DNA of 64,000 bases from Alteribacter keqinensis (lineage in GTDB: Bacteria; Bacillota; Bacilli; Bacillales; Salisediminibacteriaceae): NCBI RefSeq assembly GCF_003710255.1, contig NZ_RHIB01000002.1, positions 496,001 through 560,000 of the forward strand. The letters are read 5' to 3'. Of this stretch, positions 26,671 through 40,880 are shown one piece after another. Position 1 is the first letter of the stretch, and the number at the start of each line of letters is the position of its first letter. The notes below the pieces were generated by a model. That model saw only the letters and a list, made by a program, of their open reading frames with translations, made no database searches and was not told the DNA's origin. Position numbers and translations under genes: made by a program.

Positions 26671-27578
26671 TCTCCCCCACCTCGCTTACTCTCTGAAACT
26701 TCTTCTGCTTCTTTTGGCGCCGAATCTTCTTCAGACTGTACTTTTGGCTCCTCGGCCGGTGTTTCTTCTTCGGTTTCTTTCTTTTTCTTCTCCGGGGAAG
26801 GCGCTTCTGCCGGAGTTTCGGATTCAGTTTTCATTGGCGAGGCTTTCGGCTCCTCCGTTGTTGACGGGGTTTCCGAAGCTTCTTTTTTTACCGGTCGTTC
26901 CTTAGGCTCTTCAGCTGAAGGTGGTACTTCCGAAGCTTTTCCTTCCACTTCCGGCTTTGTAGCTTCCTGAGAAGGCTTCGCTTCTTTTTTCCCAGCCTCA
27001 GCCGGTTTAACCTCGGCTTCAGCCTCTGTCTTCACCGGAGCCTTTTTCTCTTTCACCGCTTCCCCTTTCGGATCTTTCTCTGTTTGTGAAGTTTTTCTCA
27101 CAGGGTCAGACCCCGTTTTGGTACGGGCGGGTCTTTTCGGTTTTTCTGCTTCTGCGTTTGGATCGGGCTCGGTGTAGTTTCCGAACACTTTGTTTTCGGT
27201 GAGCCATCCCATATCTTTAAAGTGTTCGTCTCTTGTGTAGGAAGACAGGTTGTCATACTTGGCGGTCATGACAATCGCGTTCGTAGGGCACACTTCCGTG
27301 CAAAAATCACAGAGGATACACCCTTGAAAGTCGATGTTGTAAGTGTCGATGACCTTCTTTTTCGGATTCGCCTCGCTCTTTTTACCCGTCAGTGTGATTA
27401 CGTCTGTGGGACACACTTTTACGCACATGTCACAGACGATGCATTTTTCGGGAAAAAAGCGGTGAACGCCCCGGAACCGTTCCGGCATTTCTACTTTTTC
27501 TTCGGGGTATTGGATTGTGAATTTCTTTTTCGTGAAGTAGTTCAGTGTGACGCCGAATCCTTTGAGCAGTCGAAACAT
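26667..27578 (-). CDS. nuoI: NADH-quinone oxidoreductase subunit I with a long charged tail
   Basis: The peripheral-arm ferredoxin subunit carrying two [4Fe-4S] clusters: C46, C49, C52, C56 and C87, C90, C93, C97. The core ends near residue 137, the normal length for Bacillus NuoI. A further 165 or so residues (138-303) are low-complexity Pro/Glu/Lys/Ala sequence, probably disordered. The tail stays in frame up to the overlap with nuoJ, so it is genuine coding sequence. Its role is unknown; docking of an electron donor is one possibility. It contains a GGGTCAGACCCC-like word (27103-27115) resembling the intergenic element of this window. Confidence 0.93.
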   Translation of the reverse strand: MFRLLKGFGVTLNYFTKKKFTIQYPEEKVEMPERFRGVHRFFPEKCIVCDMCVKVCPTDVITLTGKKSEANPKKKVIDTYNIDFQGCILCDFCTEVCPTNAIVMTAKYDNLSSYTRDEHFKDMGWLTENKVFGNYTEPDPNAEAEKPKRPARTKTGSDPVRKTSQTEKDPKGEAVKEKKAPVKTEAEAEVKPAEAGKKEAKPSQEATKPEVEGKASEVPPSAEEPKERPVKKEASETPSTTEEPKASPMKTESETPAEAPSPEKKKKETEEETPAEEPKVQSEEDSAPKEAEEVSESKRGGGE

Positions 27579-27582
27579 GTTA

Positions 27583-28542
27583 TCACCCCATCCACACTTT
27601 GATGATCGACGTTATCACGATGTTCAGGAGGGCCAGCGGGATGAGCACTTTCCATCCGAAGCCCATTAAGTGGTCGACCCTAGCGCGTGGCAAAGTGGCG
27701 CGGAGCCAGAACCAGATGAACATAAACACACACATTTTAAGTAAAAACCATACGACGCCAGGCAGAAAGGCCGGTCCGAGCCACCCGCCAAGGAAAAGGG
27801 TTGTGGCCAGGGCTGAGATGGCGATGGCGTACGTATATTCAGCAAGCATGAAGAAAGCATACCGGAAACCGGAGTATTCTGTGTGATAGCCGGAGACAAG
27901 CTCCGATTCAGCTTCGGGCAAATCAAACGGTGAACGGTTCAGCTCGGCAATCGCTGCAATCATGTAGACTAGGAAACCGAGAAACTGTGGAATGATGAGC
28001 CACAGGCCGATCGATTCCTGGTAAAAAACAATCTCACGGAAGTTGAGCGATCCGGCGAGAATAACCACACCGACGATGGACAAAACGAGGGGAATCTCAT
28101 AGCTGATCACCTGTGCGACGCTTCGCATGGCCCCCATGAGTGAATATTTGTTGTTGGACGCCCATCCCCCCATCACAACGCCGAGGGTTGTAATGGATGA
28201 AATCCCGATGAAGTAGAGAATTCCGATATTCAGGTCGGCAGCGTACAGGTTCTCGCTCCAAGGGATTGTGGCGTAAATGGCAAACGACGGTACGAAGGCA
28301 ACGACCGGCGCGAGGATAAAAATCGGCCGGTCTGCAGCCCGGGGGATGACGTCTTCTTTCATCAGAAGCTTCGACACATCGGCGACCGTCTGAAGCATCC
28401 CCCATGGACCGTGCCTGTTCGGGCCGATTCGCACCTGCATATAGCCGATCACCTTCCGTTCGAAAAGGATCGCGTATGTGACAGCCCCGAGAAGAAGGAG
28501 CATGAGACAGACGGCGTAGACGATCATGAACACGAGGTCCAC
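27583..28542 (-). CDS. nuoH: NADH-quinone oxidoreductase subunit H
   Basis: A 319-residue membrane subunit that links the quinone site to the pump. Motifs RIGPNRHGPWGMLQ, EIPLVLSIVG and NRSPFDLPEAESELVSGYH are diagnostic. The start is GTG, sharing one base with the nuoD stop codon, with GGAGGTGG upstream. Confidence 0.96.
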   Translation of the reverse strand: MDLVFMIVYAVCLMLLLLGAVTYAILFERKVIGYMQVRIGPNRHGPWGMLQTVADVSKLLMKEDVIPRAADRPIFILAPVVAFVPSFAIYATIPWSENLYAADLNIGILYFIGISSITTLGVVMGGWASNNKYSLMGAMRSVAQVISYEIPLVLSIVGVVILAGSLNFREIVFYQESIGLWLIIPQFLGFLVYMIAAIAELNRSPFDLPEAESELVSGYHTEYSGFRYAFFMLAEYTYAIAISALATTLFLGGWLGPAFLPGVVWFLLKMCVFMFIWFWLRATLPRARVDHLMGFGWKVLIPLALLNIVITSIIKVWMG

Positions 28543-29651
28543 TACGCATCCACCTCCCCAAGCACCACGTCAAGGCTTCCGAAGATCGCTACGAGATTGG
28601 CGATCGACTCATCTATGAGAAGCTCCTGCAAAATCTGGACGTTTACAAAGGACGGACGGCGGAGCTTCACCCGGTACGGCTGGGTTTTGCCGTTACTCAC
28701 GATATAAACGCCAATCTCACCTTTTGATGCTTCACAGCGTTTGTACACTTCTCCAGCAGGCGGCTTGATCATCATAATCCGTTTGCCTTTTTTATGAATG
28801 ATTTCCCCTTCAGGAATCTGCTCGCACGCCTGCTCGATAATCCGGAGAGATTCGTGCATTTCGGCAATCCGCGTTTTATAACGGGCGTACACGTCCCCTT
28901 CCTTGAAGGTAGGAATATCGAAATCAAACCGGTCATAAATGCTGTACGGTTCTTCTTTACGGAGATCAAAGCGAATCCCGCTTCCCCTCGCGATTGGTCC
29001 TGAGAGGCCCCAGTTGATTGCTTCCTCCTGGCTGATCTTCCCGACACCGATTGTGCGTGCCTGGAAAATTTCGTTACCCGTAACCAGCGTGTCGTATTCT
29101 TTTATGTTTTCCCGGACCTCTTTCACTGTTTCTTTAACCCGGTCGATCCAGCCCTCTGGCGCGTCCCACTTTACGCCGCCGATGCGGACGTAGTTGAACG
29201 TCATTCGTGCGCCGCTTATTTCGTTCAGTCGGTCGAGGATGAGGTCCCGGTCGCGGAAGGCGTAAAGGAACGGACTGAGTGCGCCGATGTCGAGCATGAA
29301 TGTGCCCCACCAGACGAGGTGGCTGGCGATGCGGTTCAGTTCCATAACGAGAACGCGGAGGTACTCGGCGCGCTCGGGAATTTCCCATTCGAGGAGTTCC
29401 TCCACTCCGGCACAGTAGATGTAGTTGTTGGTCATGGCGTTTAAGTAATCGAGCCGGTCGGTGTAGGGTATGAACTGGGTGTACAAAAGCCCTTCGGCGA
29501 GTTTTTCAGAGCCTCTGTGCAGGTAGCCGATGACCGGTTCGGCGTGTTTAATTGTTTCCCCCTCGATGGTGAGGATGAGCCGGAATACCCCGTGTGTACT
29601 GGGGTGCTGCGGCCCCATGTTTAATGTCATTTGTTCTGTGCGAATTGACAT
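28542..29651 (-). CDS. nuoD: NADH-quinone oxidoreductase subunit D
   Basis: The 49-kDa-type subunit (369 residues) lining the quinone pocket. Motifs NMGPQHPSTHGVFRL, GYLHRG and PPAGEVYKRCEASKGE are present. A separate nuoC, not a CD fusion, lies just upstream with a 12-base gap. Confidence 0.96.
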   Translation of the reverse strand: MSIRTEQMTLNMGPQHPSTHGVFRLILTIEGETIKHAEPVIGYLHRGSEKLAEGLLYTQFIPYTDRLDYLNAMTNNYIYCAGVEELLEWEIPERAEYLRVLVMELNRIASHLVWWGTFMLDIGALSPFLYAFRDRDLILDRLNEISGARMTFNYVRIGGVKWDAPEGWIDRVKETVKEVRENIKEYDTLVTGNEIFQARTIGVGKISQEEAINWGLSGPIARGSGIRFDLRKEEPYSIYDRFDFDIPTFKEGDVYARYKTRIAEMHESLRIIEQACEQIPEGEIIHKKGKRIMMIKPPAGEVYKRCEASKGEIGVYIVSNGKTQPYRVKLRRPSFVNVQILQELLIDESIANLVAIFGSLDVVLGEVDA

Positions 29652-29663
29652 CCTGTTGCCCCC

Positions 29664-30143
29664 TTAATCCAGTCCCAGTGCTTTTTTGTCTGTAACGTAG
29701 TCCTTTCTGAGCGGGTGTCCTTCCCAGTCGTCGTCGAGTAAAATGCGTTTTAAGTTGTAGTGACCGGGGAATTCAATGCCTAAAAGGTCGTACGTTTCCC
29801 GCTCGAGCCAGTCTGCCGTTTTCCAGATCGGCTGAACTGACTGTACGCTCGGTGTGTCCCGTGGCGTTTTTACTTTTACATACAGATAATAGTCGTGAGG
29901 TATTGAATAGAGATTATAGATAACTTCCATGTGTTCTTCGTAGTCAATTCCTGTGAGGCAGCTGAGAAAATTAAACTTCAGTTCGGGATCGTTGTGAAGC
30001 AGCTGTGCTACTTGCGGTGTCCATTGTGAGGTATCAAGGGTGATCATCGGTTTGGAAAAATTCATTGTCGCTTCAAGGACTGAGCCTTCACCCTGAAGGC
30101 CCTCGATCCGCCGGGTAATGGTGTCGAGAAGCTCCTCGCTCAT
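29664..30143 (-). CDS. nuoC: NADH-quinone oxidoreductase subunit C
   Basis: A 159-residue 30-kDa-type subunit of the peripheral arm, with the signature [15 protein letters not shown] and GHPLRKDY. The start overlaps the nuoB stop codon by four bases (ATGA). An extension to 30236 within nuoB is rejected. Confidence 0.95.
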   Translation of the reverse strand: MSEELLDTITRRIEGLQGEGSVLEATMNFSKPMITLDTSQWTPQVAQLLHNDPELKFNFLSCLTGIDYEEHMEVIYNLYSIPHDYYLYVKVKTPRDTPSVQSVQPIWKTADWLERETYDLLGIEFPGHYNLKRILLDDDWEGHPLRKDYVTDKKALGLD

Positions 30144-30667
30144 TTTTTGACCACCTGCTTCCCTGCTGCTTCGTCGCGGATTTTTTTCCTGAGCAGCTCG
30201 ACGCCGTCGAGAAGGGCCGGTGGTGTCGGCGGGCATCCGGGAACATAAACGTCAACGGGGACGATTTTGTCCACGCCGTTCAGAACGCTGTACGCATCTT
30301 TGTAAGGGCCGCCGCATGTGGCGCAAGAACCCATGGCGATCACCCATTTGGGCTCGGGCATCTGGTCATACAGCTGTCTGAGTACCGGTGCCATTTTTGC
30401 AGTCACGGTGCCCGCGACGATCATGAGATCCGCATGGCGCGGGGATGCACGGAAGATAACACCGAAACGGTCAAAGTCGTAGCGCGCCGCTCCTGTTCCC
30501 ATCATTTCGATGGCGCAGCAGGCAAGTCCAAATGTGAGGGGCCATAGTGACCGTGTACGGGCCCAGGCTTTTACCTGCTCGACTTTGGTGAAAAATACAT
30601 TTCTCTTTAGGTCTTCAGCGAGTCTCGGGTCGTATCGTTCTAAGTCTTGAAATCCTTTTAGTTCCAT
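30140..30667 (-). CDS. nuoB: NADH-quinone oxidoreductase subunit B
   Basis: The 175-residue subunit carrying cluster N2, with cysteines in [17 protein letters not shown] and [10 protein letters not shown]. It overlaps nuoA by 10 bases and nuoC by four. Confidence 0.96.
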   Translation of the reverse strand: MELKGFQDLERYDPRLAEDLKRNVFFTKVEQVKAWARTRSLWPLTFGLACCAIEMMGTGAARYDFDRFGVIFRASPRHADLMIVAGTVTAKMAPVLRQLYDQMPEPKWVIAMGSCATCGGPYKDAYSVLNGVDKIVPVDVYVPGCPPTPPALLDGVELLRKKIRDEAAGKQVVKK

Positions 30668-31029
30668 TCAAGCACCTTCTTTTTCCAGGAGTATGCAAGC
30701 CCTAAGGCTAAAATGAAGATGAAGATGAGCATGGCATTTAGGCCCACCCAGCCAAGCTGGTCGAGGGTAACGGCCCACGGATATAAGAAAACGGTTTCAA
30801 CATCAAAAATGATAAATTCGAGTGCAACGATATAGTAAGCGACGTGAAAGCGAACCTGCGCGTCACCCGTTGGTTTTATTCCACTTTCATAGGTAACGAG
30901 CTTTTCTTCATAAGGATTCTTCGGTCTTACTAGCCTTCCAAATGTTAAAGCTGCAACCGGCAGCGCCACACCAAGCAGCAAAAAGATCACCACATAAGTG
31001 TAATTTTCGTAATAAAGCGCTAAATCCAT
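30658..31029 (-). CDS. nuoA: NADH-quinone oxidoreductase subunit A
   Basis: A 123-residue, three-helix subunit with [15 protein letters not shown] and [12 protein letters not shown], typical of NuoA. The ATG at 31027-31029 is chosen over one six codons upstream because GGAGGGGAG lies in front of it. First gene of the nuo operon; its promoter should lie in 31030-31150 but no clear one was found. Confidence 0.95.
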   Translation of the reverse strand: MDLALYYENYTYVVIFLLLGVALPVAALTFGRLVRPKNPYEEKLVTYESGIKPTGDAQVRFHVAYYIVALEFIIFDVETVFLYPWAVTLDQLGWVGLNAMLIFIFILALGLAYSWKKKVLEWN

Positions 31030-31400
31030 ACTGTCACTCCCCTCCATTCGTCAAGTCTTACTCTCCCAAAGTATACCAAAGCTTGGAATTATCCGTCTAT
31101 AGTATTCCGAATTATCTGAACTTTAGTCAAGGTTCGTCATCTTTTGCGTTTTTGCGCGGTCTATGATGGTCGGCTGGTCCCTCCTTTTGACAGGTGCGGC
31201 TGGGTCTTTTCAAGGCAGTGTGGTTTTAGGTCAGGCAATGTGCAGAGGTTTGCTGCTGCACAGGCCTGACTTTTTAGTGTGCCTCAATAAATGGTATGAG
31301 TGGATGGACAGGATTATCAGTGGAAATTTCGAAGTGCTTGGATGGGGGACGGGTTTTGGATTTTGCTGAGCGGAGCGTAAAATGGCTTGGGTCGGTAAAG
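31030..31400. other. Gap upstream of nuoA
   Basis: No gene is supported. An imperfect hairpin (GTCAGG with CCTGAC and GTGCAG with CTGCAC, about 31229-31270) is present. Confidence 0.4.
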
Positions 31401-31433
31401 GGTTGGGTTGTGGTTGGGTTGTGGTTGGGTTGT
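31401..31433. repeat. Three exact 11-bp G-rich repeats
   Basis: GGTTGGGTTGT is repeated three times without a mismatch, 20 bases after the NERD gene stop codon. Runs of GG and GGG could favour a G-quadruplex. Confidence 0.8.
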
Positions 31434-31453
31434 TCGTGGGGCTGAGCGGCAAG

Positions 31454-32434
31454 TTATAGGTCGGTGAGGTCGTAGGTGGTGGATTTCTTTGCGCCGGTTG
31501 TGGGGAGGTTTAAACTTTTTAGCAGGTAATAGGCATCTGCTCGTGAAGATGAATTCGTGAACCAACGGAATTGTTGGTTTGAGATAGTGTGATTGAACAA
31601 GTATTTATAGTCTCTCAGAGCCTGAAGCAAGGGTTCCTGAGTTGTAATTGTTTGGCCGCAGATGATACATCTCCATGATTGTCTGCGTTTTTCATTTGAG
31701 AAGTTCTCGCATTTCCGGCAGTAAAACCCTGTGTGAAGGTCAGTTAAAGAGAATGCGTATTTACTTAATACATCTTCGCCGGAAGAAACGTCTTCTCTGA
31801 GGATGTGCTTGGTGAGTTTATTGAGCTGTAGTTTTTTTAACAGAAGATCGTTGTGTGATTCAATGAGGTTTGAGAATTTGGACGGGAAAAGAGAATTCCT
31901 TATGATAGCGGATAGTGATGAGTGTTTTTTACAGTGGTCAGGGACTTCCAGGAGGCAGCGTGGATTAGTAATAATGACCAATGGGGCAATTGAAATGTTG
32001 GGGTATTTATTTTTTCGAAGCCAGTGTGCAAGTTTTCGTTTCTGGGTGTTTACCTGGATAACAAAGTCGGGAAGGATTTTTACTATTCCTTGCTTATTTG
32101 TCCAGATGACTTGCTGCAGGTCTGGTTCGAAGCGTAGCTTCCCTGAGATATTTTTGATTTCGAGAATTGATATGAGTGTGGGGGATACCAGCAGGAAATC
32201 GATTTGGAAGGTTGAAGAACCGTCGTGGAGTTTAATATTGTGGAAGATTTTCCATTGTTCGAGTTCATGGCTGTTGAGATAGTATCCCATGGACTCTTCT
32301 CCTTTAAAGCCGCTTCTTTCTGAGTGGTATCTTGCAACGATTTCTTCTTTTTTAGGATGGGAATCGGCCAATCTTCTACTTAACGCTTCGTATTGGAGTA
32401 GTTTTGCTGGTTTTTGGATGGGTTTTATGAACAT
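31454..32434 (-). CDS. NERD-domain protein with a zinc ribbon
   Basis: A 326-residue protein. A nuclease-related domain (NERD, about residues 45-165) contains FQIDFLLVSPTLISILEIKNISG, abbreviated here to its key D, E and K residues in the pattern D-x(12)-E-x-K. A CxxC...CxxC zinc ribbon follows (CRKCENFS and CIICGQ, about 240-265), and a short helical end closes the protein. NERD proteins are presumed nucleases or DNA-binding proteins; function is unproven. The gene separates the atp and nuo operons, which are not normally interrupted this way, and is more AT-rich than its neighbours, so it may be an insertion. Confidence 0.8.
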   Translation of the reverse strand: MFIKPIQKPAKLLQYEALSRRLADSHPKKEEIVARYHSERSGFKGEESMGYYLNSHELEQWKIFHNIKLHDGSSTFQIDFLLVSPTLISILEIKNISGKLRFEPDLQQVIWTNKQGIVKILPDFVIQVNTQKRKLAHWLRKNKYPNISIAPLVIITNPRCLLEVPDHCKKHSSLSAIIRNSLFPSKFSNLIESHNDLLLKKLQLNKLTKHILREDVSSGEDVLSKYAFSLTDLHTGFYCRKCENFSNEKRRQSWRCIICGQTITTQEPLLQALRDYKYLFNHTISNQQFRWFTNSSSRADAYYLLKSLNLPTTGAKKSTTYDLTDL

Positions 32435-32463
32435 TTAGAGGTAACTTCCTTTCGGGGGAGGTT

Positions 32464-32583
32464 TTTATGGAGAACTTTATTGATTTTATGCAGAGTTTGG
32501 GAGGATTTATGGAGAACTTTCAGAGGTTTATGCAGACTTTCGGACGTTTTATGCAGAACTTCTACCCACTTAAAGAGAATTAG
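32464..32583. repeat. 21-bp-period degenerate array, family C (copy 1)
   Basis: Five units start with TTTATGSAGA at 32464, 32485, 32506, 32527 and 32548, exactly 21 bases apart. The array is followed by TTAAAGAGAATTAGTCAAAA, which also flanks the copy at 58550-58671. Confidence 0.88.
32467..32583 (+). CDS. Possible 38-residue heptad-repeat peptide in array C
   Basis: An open frame with GGGGGAGG five bases before its ATG encodes a peptide of heptads of the form F-M-(E/Q)-x-F-x-x and ends in PLKEN with a TAG stop. The second array C copy keeps the ribosome-site-like word, the ATG and the KEN end, but there the frame reads on. It could be a real amphipathic small protein or a by-product of a 21-bp repeat, which always stays in frame. 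Confidence 0.3.
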   Translation: MENFIDFMQSLGGFMENFQRFMQTFGRFMQNFYPLKEN

Positions 32584-32637
32584 TCAAAAATCGACGCGGT
32601 TCGACACCTCCCTCTCTTCAAAAAACTATCTTACTAA

Positions 32638-32681
32638 ACATCCCCGGCTCAGCGCATTCATATATGCGGAACCGGGGGTGC
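32638..32681 (-). terminator. Hairpin after atpC
   Basis: CCCCGG and CCGGGG enclose a second stem, GCGCAT with ATGCG. A weak T-rich tail (TGTTTAGT) follows on the minus strand. Confidence 0.65.
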
Positions 32682-32693
32682 TGTACTAAAACA

Positions 32694-33098
<405 letters not shown>

Positions 33099-33154
33099 TT
33101 ATCCTCCTTCACCGCTTTTACAAGTGACTCCCCAGCCTCATAAAAAGGCGGAGC

Positions 33155-33220
33155 GGGGTCAGACCCCCGGCGTGGTGGCTGGGCACCGCTTTACCGCAGC
33201 GCCGCCCAGCCACCCCCGCC
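33155..33220. repeat. Dispersed element copy 5 plus a large hairpin between atpD and atpC
   Basis: GGGGTCAGACCCCC (33155-33168) abuts a long GC-rich stem (GTGGTGGCTGGGC with its near-complement, 33169-33184 and 33204-33220). An insertion within the operon that would fold in the message. Confidence 0.75.
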
Positions 33221-33241
33221 GTCACTCGCAATGCCGGCTTG

Positions 33242-34666
<1,425 letters not shown>

Positions 34667-34692
34667 TCACTTCCTATGAACACGAATGAACG

Positions 34693-35571
<879 letters not shown>

Positions 35572-35660
35572 TCACCACCTTTTTTTCAAAACTCGCTGTC
35601 CTCTTTGTCCGGGCAAAAGGGCGTCTGTTCTTTCCGACCCGGCTGTGTGTTATTGACACT

Positions 35661-35745
35661 GTTACCCTCGTAACCTCACAGCCTGCCGCTTAACGGTTGA
35701 CCGTCCTTCTCAGGGACGGAGCGGCTGAAATGGAGACAGCCGCTC
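35661..35745. repeat. Hairpin cluster between atpA and atpG
   Basis: Three inverted repeats in a row: GTTAC/GTAAC (35661-35674), CCGTCC/GGGACGG (35701-35719) and GAGCGGCTG/CAGCCGCTC (35719-35745). They may influence processing or the relative output of atpA and atpG. Confidence 0.65.
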
Positions 35746-35756
35746 CCAATCTGTTA

Positions 35757-37821
<2,065 letters not shown>

Positions 37822-37825
<4 letters not shown>

Positions 37826-38313
37826 ACCGTCTGACCCACTTCTTTAAGAGTTTCCTGAATAAGCTTCTCTTGTTCTTTATCATCCAGCTCTTTTTCAATA
37901 ACCTTCGTTGCAACCAGTACAGACAAGGTCGAAACTTGCTCACGAAGTGCAGAGATCGCTTGTTCTTCTTCTTGCTTAATAGAAGCAAGTGCTTCTTGCA
38001 ATTTACGTTCAGCCTGCTTTTCAGCATTGGCAATAATGTCTTTTTCCTGACGTTCAGCCTGCTTGCGAGCGTTTTCCACGATTTCCTTCGCTTCTGCTCT
38101 CGCTGTTTTGATCGCTTCACGCTGTTCTTCAAGATACTTTTCCGACTCTTCGCGGTTCTTTTCCGCAGTAGAAATCTGTTCTGCTACGTGTTTCTCTCGC
38201 TTTTCCATCATGTCCATAATCGGACCGAAAGCATATTTCTTCAAGATGAGCAAGAGAACGACGAAACCTGCGAGCTGGAAGAGAACATCAACGATTGTAA
38301 ATGGTCCTAACAC
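37822..38313 (-). CDS. atpF: ATP synthase b subunit
   Basis: The 163-residue peripheral stalk. One amino-terminal membrane helix (about 6-26) precedes a long, charged coiled coil. The start codon is GTG with AGGGGGC upstream. It follows atpE after a 121-base gap. Confidence 0.95.
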
Positions 38314-38434
38314 AGTTCTGCCCCCTTTACTTCAATCATACATAAGGAAAGGCGAAGATGTATGTGATCCAAACGTTCTCCGCCATATAAGTTCTAAATC
38401 AGTTCCGGCTTGTCCTATGAGGACGCCGGCGTTA

Positions 38435-38656
38435 TTACATTTGTCCGTATAGCAGGATCGAAATAACGATTGCGATGATCGGAACGGCCTCTACAAGTGG
38501 AATACCGATGAACATTACTGTTTGCAGTTGTCCTTTAAGCTCAGGCTGACGAGTGATTCCTTCCAACGTTCCCTTTACAACAATTGCAACTCCAAGTGCA
38601 CCCGCAAGTGCTGCAAGACCTGCAACAATACCTACTCCAATAGCGATAGTACCCAT
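38435..38656 (-). CDS. atpE: ATP synthase c subunit with alkaliphile-type motifs
   Basis: A 73-residue rotor-ring protein of two helices. Glu56 carries the ion; it lies in P53-L-V-E56-A-V-P59, the PxxExxP form known from alkaliphilic Bacillus, where B. subtilis has Ala first. In helix one, the GxGxGxG of neutralophiles is A18-x-A20-x-G22-x-A24, close to the alkaliphile AxAxAxA. These residues are linked in the literature to ring size and proton retention at high pH. AAGGAGG before the ATG sets the start; the extension to 38710 is not used. Confidence 0.96.
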   Translation of the reverse strand: MGTIAIGVGIVAGLAALAGALGVAIVVKGTLEGITRQPELKGQLQTVMFIGIPLVEAVPIIAIVISILLYGQM

Positions 38657-38739
38657 TAAAAAAATCCTCCTTTGAATTCTGAAAAAAGTTTTATACTTAC
38701 GCTCTACCATGAATTTGTTAGAGCTGTTGGTACCAAAAA

Positions 38740-39465
<726 letters not shown>

Positions 39466-39531
39466 TTACTTTCACCTCTTTTCTCGCTTCTGCAACGGCT
39501 AAGTTTGTTCAACGAAGTACAAACACCGTCG

Positions 39532-39897
39532 TCACTGTAAACGCTTAATATGAAAAATAGGTTCTATCATGATGATGGCATAGGTACTCATAAGTCCTAT
39601 GATCGCACCAGCAAGATTAAAAAAATCCGGAAAGTTCACGGTGACCAGAATACAGGCAACTGCCGTCAGGATCCTGCTTGCCGTTCCAAAGGCAAACTTG
39701 GTTCTCCCGAGTACCGCGTTACTTACTCGTTTTACTTGTACATAGGTGGTGAGCAGATTCAAAAGACTGAATGCTGTACCGAGTATGAGACCGAAAAACA
39801 CGGTTTCATAGGGTGTGACCACCGCCAGCAAGGCATATAAACCAATGAGGACGAATGCATAAAGCGATATTCGTCTTGCTGTACTGCGAAACTCCAT
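39532..39897 (-). CDS. atpI: ATP synthase subunit I
   Basis: A 121-residue, four-helix protein of the AtpI family, thought to help assemble the c ring. Its ATG overlaps the atpZ stop codon by one base (TAATG). Confidence 0.9.
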   Translation of the reverse strand: MEFRSTARRISLYAFVLIGLYALLAVVTPYETVFFGLILGTAFSLLNLLTTYVQVKRVSNAVLGRTKFAFGTASRILTAVACILVTVNFPDFFNLAGAIIGLMSTYAIIMIEPIFHIKRLQ

Positions 39898-40127
39898 TAC
39901 ATATCGTCTCCCATAAACCTCTTGAGTACCTGGTAAATCCCGTACACACCTGCTCCAAGCCCGATAACAAACCCGAGCGCCAGAAGCAGCCCCCCTGTCT
40001 CATAGTGCTGGTCAAGCCATCTCCCGCCGAGCACGCCGACAAGAATGGCACCAATGAGGTAGGAAGTGATCGTGGATACTAACGCCATCTTCCGCATCAA
40101 AGACTTGAACTGCGGTTCGTCAGCCAT
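39897..40127 (-). CDS. atpZ: AtpZ family protein
   Basis: A 76-residue, two-helix protein of the AtpZ/AtpI type, first gene of the atp operon. In alkaliphilic Bacillus an atpZ gene precedes atpI, and the pair has been linked to magnesium or calcium supply. The ATG at 40125-40127 follows GGAGGAAG; a longer frame to 40184 lacks a good ribosome site. Confidence 0.85.
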   Translation of the reverse strand: MADEPQFKSLMRKMALVSTITSYLIGAILVGVLGGRWLDQHYETGGLLLALGFVIGLGAGVYGIYQVLKRFMGDDM

Positions 40128-40291
40128 CTTCTTCCTCCGATCTGCGACGTCGTTAAACAGTTGTTTGAACGATTCAAAAAGCACGTCGAAATATCAGACT
40201 TTTTAGAATCCTCATGCCGGATAACAAGCTCCGCCCGGCCGACTGAAAACGATGACACAATTATGTACAAAGGTGGTAAATCCCCCTTGTA

Positions 40292-40320
40292 ATCGTATAA
40301 TAGAGCCCCTCTTGTGTCAA
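40292..40320 (-). promoter_or_regulatory. Sigma-A promoter of the atp operon
   Basis: A consensus -35 TTGACA (40315-40320), a 17-base spacer and a -10 TACGAT (40292-40297) lie about 165 bases upstream of atpZ. The best promoter in the window. Confidence 0.8.
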
Positions 40321-40360
40321 TCGAATCCGGGGAAAAACACATGGAAGTTTTTCGCACAAG

Positions 40361-40375
40361 GAAAAGCGCTTTCAT
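40361..40375 (-). promoter_or_regulatory. Possible CcpA (cre) site upstream of the atp promoter
   Basis: ATGAAAGCGCTTTTC matches the cre pattern except at its last two positions. It lies about 40 bases upstream of the -35, a position used for CcpA activation in some Bacillus genes. Confidence 0.3.
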
Positions 40376-40522
40376 TAATCCTCATTAAGTTAGTGGGAAT
40401 TAAAAAAATGACACAGTTCATATTATACATAATTTTAATTTCTTTGCGTGACGATTCACAAAGAAAATAAATGTTCTAATTTTCAGTAAATTAAAGCTGG
40501 TCGTTTATTTAATAAAATCAGA

Positions 40523-40661
40523 AAAACCGGCGCCATTTGGGTCGCCGGTTTTTTGATTCTTCCGATACGGGGCGTTATTCTTCCGATAATCGGCTTTATT
40601 CTGACGATAATCGGCTTTATTCTGCCGAAACGCCTCTTTTTTCTGCCATTACTGGCTGGAA
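40523..40661. repeat. 21-bp-period array, family B (copy 1), with terminator
   Basis: A terminator stem (AACCGGCG with CGCCGGTT, 40524-40553) is followed by five units starting TTCT at 40557, 40578, 40599, 40620 and 40641. Units resemble TTCTKCCGATAATCGGCTTT. It is a tandem duplicate of 40768-40880. Confidence 0.88.
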
Positions 40662-40767
40662 GACAGCGGCAGCAGATTCTCGAGGTTTTCTTTAAAGGTC
40701 GAGGCTTTGTTTAGCTTCAATGTAGTAAACAAATAAGACTCCTGCATTGAAAGCGTGATAAAAGTGG

Positions 40768-40880
40768 AAACCCGGCGCCTTTTGAGGTGCCGGGTTTGTT
40801 GATTCTTCCAATACATGACGTTATTCTTCCGGTAACCGTATTTATTCTGCCGAAACGCCTCTTTTTTCTGCCATTACCGG
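40768..40880. repeat. 21-bp-period array, family B (copy 2), with hairpin at the vpr end
   Basis: A hairpin (ACCCGGC with GCCGGGT, near 40768-40800) is followed by four units at 40803, 40824, 40845 and 40866. The last unit overlaps the stop codon of the protease gene. Confidence 0.88.
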
